The notes below the pieces were generated by a model, which searched no databases, had not been told where the DNA came from, and saw nothing but the letters and a program-made list of their open reading frames with translations. Positions 1 through 5,695 of a stretch of 9,118 nucleotides of DNA are shown in pieces; the first letter of the stretch is position 1; each line of letters begins with the position of its first letter. The stretch spans positions 1-9,118 of the forward strand of contig JAJZJJ010000076.1 of assembly GCA_021810175.1 (NCBI GenBank). The letters are read 5' to 3'. The translations under genes were made by a program, and so were the position numbers. The DNA comes from Acidobacteriota bacterium (GTDB lineage: Bacteria > Acidobacteriota > Terriglobia > Terriglobales > Acidobacteriaceae).

Positions 1-1937
1 ACGACGTGCGTCCGTCCATCGCCTTCGACCACTACGATCCGCGCAATCCCGACGGCGTCTACGACTTTGTCGGCGCGACCTTCTTCTCGCCCTCCAACGA
101 GCAGTACTACGGCCTCGGCGAAAACCAGGAAGGCTACCTCGACCATCGCGATCACCCCATCCGCTGCTGGAACAACTACACGTCTCCGGCGGGTCCGACC
201 TTCTGCGTGCCCTTCCTCGTCACCAACCGGCACTATGCCGTGCTGTGGGATAACCCCTCGAAAACCACCATCGTTCCCGGCTTCAATCAGCAGACCAAGT
301 GGGAATCGCAGGTCGGCGACCGCGTCTCCTTCTTCGTCATCTACAGCAGGCACATCAACAAAATCTACTCCGGCTACGCCCTGCTGACCGGCAGCACTCC
401 CATGCTGCCCAAGGCTGCCTACGGATACATCCAGTGCAAGCAGCGATACTCCAGTCAGGCTGAGGTCATGTCCGTGGCCGACGGCTATCGAGAACGACAT
501 CTGCCGCTCGATATGATCGTCGTCGACTGGTTCTACTACACCAACATGGGCCAGATGGACTTCAATCGAAAATACTGGCCTCACCCATCGCAGATGAATG
601 CGGAACTGCACAAGATGGGCATCTCCACCATGATCAGCGTGTGGCCGCGCTTTGTGCCCACCGATCGCTACTACGAGATGCTGCAGGACAAGGGCTGGTT
701 CGAGCACCTGGCCGACGGCACTCCGACCAACGGCCTGCCCTACGACCACGCCGGCTCCGACATCGATACCACCAATCCAGCGGCGGCGCAGTGGTACTGG
801 AACGTCATTAAGAACAACATCCTCAGCAAGGGCTTCAATTACCTCTGGGCCGATGAAACCGAGCCGGACCTGCCTCCCAACGGCAGCTACTTCCACATCG
901 GGCCGGGTATCGAGTACTTCAACGTCTATCCGCTCTTCCACACCGGCGCGCTCTACAACGGCTATCGATCCGAAGGCGACAAGCGCGGGCTCATCCTCTC
1001 GCGCGACGGCTATCTGGGCATTCAGCACAACAGCACCATCGTCTGGTCGTCGGATATCTACCCCACTTGGGACACCCTGCGGCGGCAGATTCCCACCGGG
1101 CTGGACGTCGCCGCCTCCGGGCTGAATTACTGGAGCAACGATACCGGCGGCTGGCAGGGACTGCCTCCGGTCCATATCCCCAAACACAAGCCGCTGCTCA
1201 ATCCGGCGACCGCCAGGAACAACGTCGGCGGCGATCTGGATTATCCGGAGCTGTACACGCGCTGGTTCGAGTACGCCAGCTTCCTGCCCATCTTCCGCAC
1301 CCACGGCACCCGCCGATACAACGAGGTCTGGTCCTACGGCAAACCGGCCGAGCCCATCCTCGAAAAGTACCTGCGGCTGCGCTATACCCTCATGCCGTAT
1401 ATCTACTCGCTGGGCTGGTTCACGCATGAAACCGGAGCGCCGTTTATGCGCGCCCTGTTCATGGACTTCCCCAACGATCCGAAGGTGGCGAAGATCGGCA
1501 ACGAGTACATGTTCGGCCCGGCCTTCCTGGTGGCTCCGGTAACCCGCCAGGGCCAGACCACCAAGCAGGTCTATCTGCCGGCCGGCGCCGACTGGTACAA
1601 CTACTGGACGCATGAGAAGTATCACGGCGGACAAACGGTCTCGGTGGCCGCTCCCATTGACCAGATGCCCCTCTTCGTCCGCGCCGGCTCCATCATCCCC
1701 ATGGGCAACCAGGTGGAAAGCACCGCGCAGCACCAGAACATCGTCAAAGTGGAAGTTTGGCCAGGGCGCGACGCCAGCTTCACCCTCTACCGCGACGATG
1801 GCACCACCTATGCCTACGAGAAGGGCGACTACAAACTCACCCACCTGCACTGGGATCAGGCGACCCACAAGCTGACCGTCACCGGCAAGCCCGCGTGGAC
1901 CGCTCCCAACAGCCAGATCGTGGATGTGATTCAGTAG
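1..1937 (+). CDS. GH31 family alpha-glucosidase/alpha-xylosidase (5' partial)
   Basis: This is a retaining glycoside hydrolase of family GH31, which removes alpha-linked glucose or xylose from oligosaccharides. The frame is open to the left edge, so the true start and any signal peptide are missing; family members usually have 700-850 residues and 644 are visible. Numbering from the GTG at base 6, residues 1-130 are the end of the N-terminal beta-sandwich (YYGLGE at 34-39). A TIM barrel starts near 137 (GYIQCKQRYSS). The predicted nucleophile is D283 in WADETEP and the acid/base is D350 in WSSD. Their spacing of 67 residues matches the family (66 in E. coli YicI). SNDTGGW (377-383) and RTHG (431-434) are conserved substrate-pocket motifs. 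The tail from about 575 resembles DUF5110, common in bacterial GH31 enzymes. Family assignment is firm; the choice between glucosidase and xylosidase is open. It appears to be the last gene of its transcript. Confidence 0.95.
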   Translation, partial: DVRPSIAFDHYDPRNPDGVYDFVGATFFSPSNEQYYGLGENQEGYLDHRDHPIRCWNNYTSPAGPTFCVPFLVTNRHYAVLWDNPSKTTIVPGFNQQTKWESQVGDRVSFFVIYSRHINKIYSGYALLTGSTPMLPKAAYGYIQCKQRYSSQAEVMSVADGYRERHLPLDMIVVDWFYYTNMGQMDFNRKYWPHPSQMNAELHKMGISTMISVWPRFVPTDRYYEMLQDKGWFEHLADGTPTNGLPYDHAGSDIDTTNPAAAQWYWNVIKNNILSKGFNYLWADETEPDLPPNGSYFHIGPGIEYFNVYPLFHTGALYNGYRSEGDKRGLILSRDGYLGIQHNSTIVWSSDIYPTWDTLRRQIPTGLDVAASGLNYWSNDTGGWQGLPPVHIPKHKPLLNPATARNNVGGDLDYPELYTRWFEYASFLPIFRTHGTRRYNEVWSYGKPAEPILEKYLRLRYTLMPYIYSLGWFTHETGAPFMRALFMDFPNDPKVAKIGNEYMFGPAFLVAPVTRQGQTTKQVYLPAGADWYNYWTHEKYHGGQTVSVAAPIDQMPLFVRAGSIIPMGNQVESTAQHQNIVKVEVWPGRDASFTLYRDDGTTYAYEKGDYKLTHLHWDQATHKLTVTGKPAWTAPNSQIVDVIQ

Positions 1938-1986
1938 CCAGAGGGCAGGGGGCAACCCCTGCCGCACTGCGGTCGGAGACTTAAAT

Positions 1987-2034
1987 CCGCGGGGGAATGC
2001 GGCTCAGTTCCGCATTCCGCCGCGGTTCTGTTTT
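1987..2034 (+). terminator. Strong rho-independent terminator after the GH31 gene
   Basis: Bases 1987-2002 pair with 2010-2025 to give 15 base pairs with one G-G mismatch (1993/2019) around a 7-base loop. The stem is G+C-rich and is followed at once by a T-rich tract, TTCTGTTTT, at 2026-2034. It lies 49 bases after the GH31 stop codon. The T tract is only on the plus-strand side, so it should end the GH31 transcript. The small minus-strand gene stops at 2103, about 70 bases away, and readthrough from it could also meet this stem. Confidence 0.9.
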
Positions 2035-2085
2035 GGGACGCGCCGCAATTCCTGGTGAACGAAGGGGCTGAGCCGGTCGCTCGGG

Positions 2086-2117
2086 CTTAATCGGCAAATT
2101 TCTTAATCGGCAAATTT
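2086..2117. repeat. Perfect 16-bp tandem duplication at the 3' end of a small gene
   Basis: The unit CTTAATCGGCAAATTT occurs at 2086-2101 and again, abutting and without a mismatch, at 2102-2117. On the minus strand the gene-proximal copy encodes the last four residues (K-F-A-D) and the stop codon of the small membrane protein. The second copy repeats that end just after the stop. Because 16 is not a multiple of 3 and the first stop is intact, the protein is unchanged. It looks like a replication-slippage duplication. Confidence 0.95.
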
Positions 2118-2195
2118 ATTGATCAGGACGATCACGCCCACGATAAGAACGACGGCCCCGATCAGGCCTGCAATCGTCAATGCAAACAGACTCAT
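2103..2195 (-). CDS. Small single-pass membrane protein (30 aa), hypothetical
   Basis: I do not recognise this gene. It encodes 30 residues beginning MSLFALTIAG and ending INKFAD. Residues 4-26 are an almost unbroken run of A, L, I, V and G, enough for one transmembrane helix, with a lone lysine at 27 and an aspartate at the end. The ATG at 2195 is favoured because GGGGAG lies 5 bases upstream (2201-2206), an ideal ribosome binding site. The frame stays open upstream to an ATG at 2378, but that extension is Arg/Gly/Trp-rich, reads like non-coding G+C-rich sequence, and would bury the good binding site inside a gene. The gene points away from the FKBP gene and towards the GH31 terminator. The role is unknown; tiny membrane peptides often attach to larger membrane complexes or act in stress responses, but nothing here says which. 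Confidence 0.6.
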   Translation of the reverse strand: MSLFALTIAGLIGAVVLIVGVIVLINKFAD

Positions 2196-2200
2196 GGCAT

Positions 2201-2207
2201 CTCCCCT
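2201..2207 (-). promoter_or_regulatory. Ribosome binding site of the small membrane protein
   Basis: The minus strand reads AGGGGAG, then the five bases ATGCC, then the ATG at 2195. This strong match and good spacing settle the start of the 30-residue protein in favour of the short form. Confidence 0.65.
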
Positions 2208-2370
2208 GTCCCGCCTGCTCCCGCATGGGCGCTCTGCAGTCGCCGCAGCGCGTGCAGGGACCATCCAGACTAGCGGCCGGCGTGCTCGACCGGCAGTGAT
2301 GACGGTCACGCCTGGCCGGACCTCGCCGCACCAGCAACCGGACTCGCCGGACCAGCCAACGGTTGCGCCC

Positions 2371-2400
2371 ATCCTCACGCGTCCTCAATCGTCCTAAACT
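2371..2400. repeat. Three imperfect 10-bp tandem units upstream of the FKBP gene
   Basis: Three consecutive decamers, ATCCTCACGC, GTCCTCAATC and GTCCTAAACT, share TCCT at positions 2-5 and A at position 7. They fill the 30 bases ending 6 bases before the FKBP start codon. A spacing of one helical turn could suit a DNA-binding protein, but with units this short chance is a serious alternative. They sit in the 211-base gap between two divergent genes, where no convincing -35/-10 pair was found on either strand. Confidence 0.3.
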
Positions 2401-2406
2401 GGGAGC

Positions 2407-3042
2407 ATGAGCAAGAACCGCATCGCCTGCGCGCTCGCCCTGTTCACCGCGGCAGCCGGCATACCCCTCGCCGCGCAGACCGGCCGCGAGCACCGCCCGG
2501 CCATGGCGCACCCTCCCGCCGAGCATTCCGCCCATCGCTCCGCCTATCGCTGCCCCGTGCCGGAGCCGCCTCATTCCTCGAAGATTCCGCCCACCCCCGC
2601 CCGCCTCGGCTGTCCCAAAGTGGGTTTTGCCCTCACCTGGATCGATACCAAATTGGGCACCGGCCCGCTGGCCCAGCCCGGCATGTGGTACACAGTCCAG
2701 TACACCGGCTATCTGGCAAACGGAACCATCTTCGACTCCACCTACAGCCATCCGGGCGATGCGCCCTATAGCTTTTTACAGGGTTCCCGGCACGTCATCC
2801 CCGCCTGGAACTGGGCTTTTGAAGGAATGAGGGTCGGCGGCACGCGCAGGATCTTCGTCCCCTACCAGCTGGGCTACGGGACGTACGGTCGGCCGCCGGC
2901 GATTCCGCCGAAGGCCAACCTCATCTTCGACGTGGAACTGGTCGGCCAGAGCATCGACCCCCCGTCGCTGGATTACCCGCTCCCCCGCCTCAAGCCGCCC
3001 CATTCCGGAACGGAGCCCCCGCCGGGAACGGTTCCGCGATAG
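2407..3042 (+). CDS. Secreted FKBP-type peptidyl-prolyl cis-trans isomerase
   Basis: This 211-residue protein catalyses cis-trans isomerisation of Xaa-Pro bonds and probably helps proteins fold outside the cytoplasm. Residues 1-24 form a signal peptide (K3 and R5, then a hydrophobic stretch ending in PLAAQ). A Pro/His-rich spacer follows to about 66. The FKBP domain spans about 71-180. Residues lining the FKBP12 pocket are present: Y99, F109-D110 (IFDS), V130-I131, W134, Y157 (LGYG), I166 (IPP) and F174 (FDVEL), so it should be active. The FKBP12 pocket arginine after FDS is not evident, and the 80s-loop His is Arg here. A Pro-rich tail (185-211) ends the protein. C49 and C69, both in Cys-Pro pairs, could form a disulfide. 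An in-frame stop at 2395 fixes ATG 2407 as the earliest start, although the GGGAG before it is only one base away. A weak terminator follows. Confidence 0.93.
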   Translation: MSKNRIACALALFTAAAGIPLAAQTGREHRPAMAHPPAEHSAHRSAYRCPVPEPPHSSKIPPTPARLGCPKVGFALTWIDTKLGTGPLAQPGMWYTVQYTGYLANGTIFDSTYSHPGDAPYSFLQGSRHVIPAWNWAFEGMRVGGTRRIFVPYQLGYGTYGRPPAIPPKANLIFDVELVGQSIDPPSLDYPLPRLKPPHSGTEPPPGTVPR

Positions 3043-3049
3043 CCGCGCT

Positions 3050-3065
3050 GGCTCAGAGCCTTTTT
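3050..3065 (+). terminator. Short hairpin plus T run after the FKBP gene
   Basis: GGCT at 3050-3053 can pair with AGCC at 3057-3060 across a 3-base loop, directly followed by TTTTT at 3061-3065. It begins 8 bases after the FKBP stop codon. The four-pair stem is short, so this is at best a weak intrinsic terminator; the position and T run are its main support. Confidence 0.4.
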
Positions 3066-3330
3066 CTGGAAAACTGCTAAAAAATCATCGACTTAAGGCC
3101 TCGGGTTCAAGCGCGACATGAAGGACTCAGGATAGTCAACACCGCCCTGCGGCAGCGCAAAATCTTCGTCCCCGGCTTTCCCTCTGCCCGGGCGGCAATG
3201 GGGTAGGTCGCCACAATTTAGGACGCGGTCATCCTGGAATTGAGCGGTTCCGGGCAGCCGGGGGGTGATACGTTAAGAGCAATCCCCGCTCGATCAACGC
3301 TCGCATTTTGGCATCACGATTGCTACTAGA

Positions 3331-3379
3331 GTGCTCGGAGTCATTCTCCGGCACTGTGCATCCTGGTTCCGACGGAGAA
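3331..3379 (+). promoter_or_regulatory. Inverted repeat in the leader able to compete with the ribosome binding site
   Basis: GTGC-T-CGGAG (3331-3340) pairs with CTCCGGCAC (3346-3354): nine base pairs with one bulged T and a 5-base loop. The right arm overlaps TTCTCCG (3344-3350), which is also perfectly complementary to CGGAGAA (3373-3379), the Shine-Dalgarno region of the next gene. The two pairings exclude each other, so the leader could in principle switch between an open and a hidden ribosome binding site. This is inferred from base pairing only; the transcript start is unknown, and CGGAG is a common word in DNA this rich in G+C. Confidence 0.35.
3374..3377 (+). promoter_or_regulatory. 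Ribosome binding site deciding the TonB_C gene start
   Basis: GGAG lies 8 bases before the ATG at 3386. It supports this start over an in-frame TTG at 3308, which would put 26 extra residues ahead of an otherwise normal signal peptide. Confidence 0.6.
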
Positions 3380-3385
3380 CGTCTC

Positions 3386-4513
3386 ATGAAGTCTGCGCGT
3401 CTCGCCGCTTTCGCTCTGTCCGTCCTTTGTTGTTCCTCGATCCTCTATCCGCAACAACCTCCCACCTCTCAGCCTTCCAAAAACTATCCCACTCACGGAG
3501 CGAAAGTGGCCACGCAGGCCCTACCGGTCATCCCGGTATCCGGCCTGCCCGTGACCGAGGAGGAGCTGCGGCAGGCCCTGATCGGTAAAAACTTCTACCT
3601 GCGCGGCTTGTGGATGAACGACACCCTCCATTTCGACATGAACGGCAAACTGGAAAGCCAGTCCCGAAAAGGGTCGTTCACCCTCTGTGCGGTGGAAATC
3701 GAAAAGGTGCATCTCGACAAAAAGAACGTGGAACTGATCGGTGCTCGCTACGGAATCCACTTCGAAGACGACGGCGACTGGGCCGGGCAGGCCGAGGCCT
3801 TCGACCGCATCCGGATCACCCCCAAAAAGAAGCATCTCGACATCGTCATCGAGCGCCAGCAGGTCGTCATCCCGAAGAAGAAAAAACACGGTAAGGCGCA
3901 TCCGAAGCCTGCCGCCGCCGCCGCAAAGCCGGCCAATCGCGGCAAGACCACCCAAAATCCCGCCGAGGCCGCCCAGCGTCTCCGCCGCACCATCAACCGC
4001 ATCTTTGCGCCTTCGCTCGACCCCGCCATGGTCGCCGAGATGCCCCACTTCTGGCAGTACTTCTACAACGCCCAGCGGAAGCACCAGTCCATCGAGCCTT
4101 CGGATCCCAACATCGTCCATCCGGGCCCAGGCATTGTGGGGCCCACCATCGTCCGCAATCAGGTGCCCGCCTCCAACGAGTACGCGCAGAAAAGCCAGGT
4201 GGCCGGCGTGGCCAGCTACGAGGTCATCCTTGGAGCCGACGGCAAGCCACTCGGCGTGGCCGTGGTTCGCCCCATCGGTTTCGGTCTCGACGAGAACGCT
4301 GTAGCCGCGATCCGAAAGTCCACCTTCCGCCCTGCCGTGAAAGCTGGTAAGGCTGTGCCGTCGGTCTTCGACCTGCTGGTCAGCTTCAGAATCTACTCGA
4401 AGCTCACGGAAGGGAACGGAGCGGGCATTCCCAACGCGCCGCGCGGCATCTCCCCCATCACCGGCAAACGCTCCCTGCCGGGCCCGTACACCGCTGATTC
4501 TGCGCCGCGCTAG
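3386..4513 (+). CDS. Exported protein with C-terminal TonB_C domain
   Basis: This 375-residue protein begins with a signal peptide or membrane anchor (K2, R5, then a hydrophobic run to about 20), placing it across or outside the inner membrane. Residues 50-162 form a domain I cannot assign, starting with VTEEELRQALIGKNFYLRGLW and rich in alternating beta-like and charged segments. A Lys/Pro/Ala-rich linker (about 163-190) recalls the periplasm-spanning region of TonB. Residues about 265-336 match the TonB_C fold (ADGKPLGVAVVRPIGFGLDENAVAAI, then the typical STFRPA), the part that in TonB contacts outer-membrane transporters. True TonB works with ExbB/ExbD, but neither is nearby, and a signal that is cleaved would leave no anchor. 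Many acidobacterial secreted proteins carry such a domain with no proven link to energy transduction, so calling it TonB would overstate the case. It converges with the dehydrogenase gene, with a 78-base gap. Confidence 0.85.
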   Translation: MKSARLAAFALSVLCCSSILYPQQPPTSQPSKNYPTHGAKVATQALPVIPVSGLPVTEEELRQALIGKNFYLRGLWMNDTLHFDMNGKLESQSRKGSFTLCAVEIEKVHLDKKNVELIGARYGIHFEDDGDWAGQAEAFDRIRITPKKKHLDIVIERQQVVIPKKKKHGKAHPKPAAAAAKPANRGKTTQNPAEAAQRLRRTINRIFAPSLDPAMVAEMPHFWQYFYNAQRKHQSIEPSDPNIVHPGPGIVGPTIVRNQVPASNEYAQKSQVAGVASYEVILGADGKPLGVAVVRPIGFGLDENAVAAIRKSTFRPAVKAGKAVPSVFDLLVSFRIYSKLTEGNGAGIPNAPRGISPITGKRSLPGPYTADSAPR

Positions 4514-4591
4514 CCGGAAGGCGAACAGCGAACCTGGTGTCTGCCTCGCGGATCGCTGTGCCTATGCGGTGAACGGACGGCACCAGCCGCG
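4514..4591. other. Convergent intergenic gap with overlapping inverted repeats
   Basis: Two stems are possible between the convergent genes: ACAGCGA (4525-4531) with TCGCTGT (4553-4559), and GCTGTGCC (4555-4562) with GGCACCAGC (4579-4587, one bulged C). They overlap and exclude each other. Neither is followed by a T run on either strand, so a role as a bidirectional terminator is only a guess from position. Confidence 0.25.
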
Positions 4592-5584
4592 TCAGTAGCC
4601 CAGCTTCTTGTTCACGATATTCCGCAGCGGCTGGCCCCGGCGGAAGCGTTCGTACTGCTCCAGAAACAGGCGCATCGCGTTGTCCAGCCAGTCGCGCGTG
4701 TGGTCGGTGGAGTGCGGCGAGACCAGCACATTGTCCAGCCCCCACAGCGGATCGTCGGCAGCGAGCGGCTCCTGCTCGAAGACGTCCAGCGCGGCCCCGC
4801 GGATTCTGCGCTCGGCGAGAGCGCGCGTCATGGCCCCCTGGTCGATCACCGGCCCGCGCCCCACATTGATGATCACCGCTGTCCGTTTCATCGCCGCGAA
4901 CTCGGCGGTGGAGAGCATGTGGTGCGTCTCCGGCGTGAGCGGCGCGGCCACCGCGACATAGTCGCACAGGCCCAGCATCGCGTGCAGTTCGGCCGGCTTG
5001 TGGAACTCGTCGATGAGCGGATCGGGCGCATCCGGGAAATGCCGCTTCACCGCGAGAATCCGCATGCCCATTGCGCTGGCGCGCACCGCCACCGCGCGGC
5101 CGATGTCTCCATAGCCGACAATGCCGAGCGTGTGGCCCGTCAGCTGATCCACGTCGAACTGCTCCCAGCGGCGCGCCTGCTGGTTGCGCAGCAGCCGGGG
5201 AATATCCTTCGCGAACCACAGCATTCCGGCGATGGCGAACTCGCCCAGCGACGGGCTGAAGACACCGCTGCTGTTGGTCAGCGGAATCGGATACTCCACC
5301 AGCTCGGGAAAGAGAATGTTATCCACCCCGGCGTTGCGCGAGTGGATCCAGCGCAGCTTCGGGCACCGCCCCACCACATCGCGCAGCGTCTCGCGGGAGC
5401 CGGTCCAGTAGAGCAGCGCCTCGGCGTCGCCCGCGGCTCCGGCGAAAGCCTCCGCGCTGTCGCCGATCGTGTGGGGAATGCCCTCCAGCATGCGGAGCTG
5501 TGCATCGGCCTGGTCGGCCTGATTGGCAAGAACGAGTACGGCAGGGAACTGCGCTGACTCTGCTTCGGGCACTGCTTCGGGCAT
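4592..5584 (-). CDS. D-2-hydroxyacid dehydrogenase (NAD(P)-dependent)
   Basis: This 330-residue cytoplasmic enzyme belongs to the D-isomer-specific 2-hydroxyacid dehydrogenases, which interconvert 2-oxo acids and D-2-hydroxy acids with a nicotinamide cofactor. It is full length for the family. The Rossmann glycine motif is G157-Y-G159-D-I-G162. The catalytic triad is visible: R243 in NVGRG, E272 in DVFEQEP and H291 in SPHSTDH. HSRNAGVDN (81-89) is the usual substrate-loop signature. The basic position after the second beta strand (K180-R181-H182) replaces the acidic residue typical of strict NAD enzymes, so NADP use is possible. The substrate cannot be read from the sequence; hydroxypyruvate/glyoxylate or a related 2-oxo acid is plausible. 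The ATG at 5584 has AGGAG 10 bases upstream, and an in-frame GTG at 5574 lies in a duplicated segment. It lies 111 bases downstream of a VWFA-related gene, with hairpins between. Confidence 0.93.
   Translation of the reverse strand: MPEAVPEAESAQFPAVLVLANQADQADAQLRMLEGIPHTIGDSAEAFAGAAGDAEALLYWTGSRETLRDVVGRCPKLRWIHSRNAGVDNILFPELVEYPIPLTNSSGVFSPSLGEFAIAGMLWFAKDIPRLLRNQQARRWEQFDVDQLTGHTLGIVGYGDIGRAVAVRASAMGMRILAVKRHFPDAPDPLIDEFHKPAELHAMLGLCDYVAVAAPLTPETHHMLSTAEFAAMKRTAVIINVGRGPVIDQGAMTRALAERRIRGAALDVFEQEPLAADDPLWGLDNVLVSPHSTDHTRDWLDNAMRLFLEQYERFRRGQPLRNIVNKKLGY
5560..5583. repeat. Perfect 12-bp tandem duplication at the dehydrogenase start
   Basis: CTGCTTCGGGCA occurs twice without mismatch, at 5560-5571 and 5572-5583. 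On the coding strand this gives M-P-E-A followed by V-P-E-A, so the second unit begins with an in-frame GTG that could serve as a start. The reading frame is kept because the unit is four codons long. Confidence 0.95.
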
Positions 5585-5613
5585 CGATTATCGGCTCCTG
5601 ATCTTCTGATGAG

Positions 5614-5629
5614 CTGCGCCGCGGCGCAG
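5614..5629. repeat. Perfect 16-bp palindrome upstream of the dehydrogenase
   Basis: CTGCGCCGCGGCGCAG is its own reverse complement. Its near edge is 29 bases before the dehydrogenase start codon. No T run follows on the minus strand, so it is a poor intrinsic terminator; as double-stranded DNA it has the symmetry of a binding site for a dimeric regulator. In G+C-rich DNA such palindromes also arise by chance. Confidence 0.5.
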
Positions 5630-5665
5630 ATTCCACGATAGCGCGAAGCCGCGGCCATCAGGTGA

Positions 5666-5691
5666 AGCTGCGGGTCAAACCGCCCGCTGCT
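5666..5691 (-). terminator. Hairpin just after the VWFA-related gene
   Basis: GCGGG (5670-5674) pairs with CCCGC (5683-5687), extended after one mismatch by AGC/GCT (5666-5668 with 5689-5691), around an 8-base loop. On the minus strand it begins 4 bases after the stop codon of the VWFA-related gene. No U tract follows, so it may stabilise the message 3' end or cause partial termination rather than act as a standard terminator. Confidence 0.3.
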
Positions 5692-5695
5692 TTCC

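Larger units (their letters stand above)
3043..3385. other. Gene-free region between the FKBP and TonB_C genes
   Basis: This stretch of about 340 bases holds no convincing gene on either strand; the ATGs present run into stops within a few codons. At the left end is a short hairpin with a T run (3050-3065) followed by an A-rich patch at about 3077-3086. The right end carries the leader structures of the TonB_C gene (3331-3379). TTGGCA at 3308-3313 resembles a -35 element but has no suitable -10 partner, and TGCTACTAG at 3321-3329 is only a poor extended -10. The promoter is therefore not located. Confidence 0.6.

Noticed and set aside
2103..2378. A 91-residue version of the small membrane protein
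   Set aside because: The extra 61 N-terminal residues look non-coding, and a strong ribosome binding site sits directly before the internal ATG at 2195.
2116..2751. A 211-residue open frame on the minus strand
   Set aside because: It overlaps the well-supported FKBP domain antisense and the small membrane protein in another frame, and its translation is low-complexity Gly/Arg-rich.
3308..3329. A promoter made of TTGGCA (3308-3313) and TACTAG (3324-3329)
   Set aside because: The spacer is only 10 bases and the -10 matches consensus at three of six positions.
3308..3385. A 26-residue N-terminal extension of the TonB_C protein from a TTG
   Set aside because: It would place a polar segment ahead of a normal signal peptide, and the ATG at 3386 has a well-spaced GGAG.
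4700..5557. A 285-residue open frame on the plus strand
   Set aside because: It is antisense to the dehydrogenase, whose Rossmann and catalytic motifs are intact; the plus-strand translation is His/Arg-rich and motif-free.
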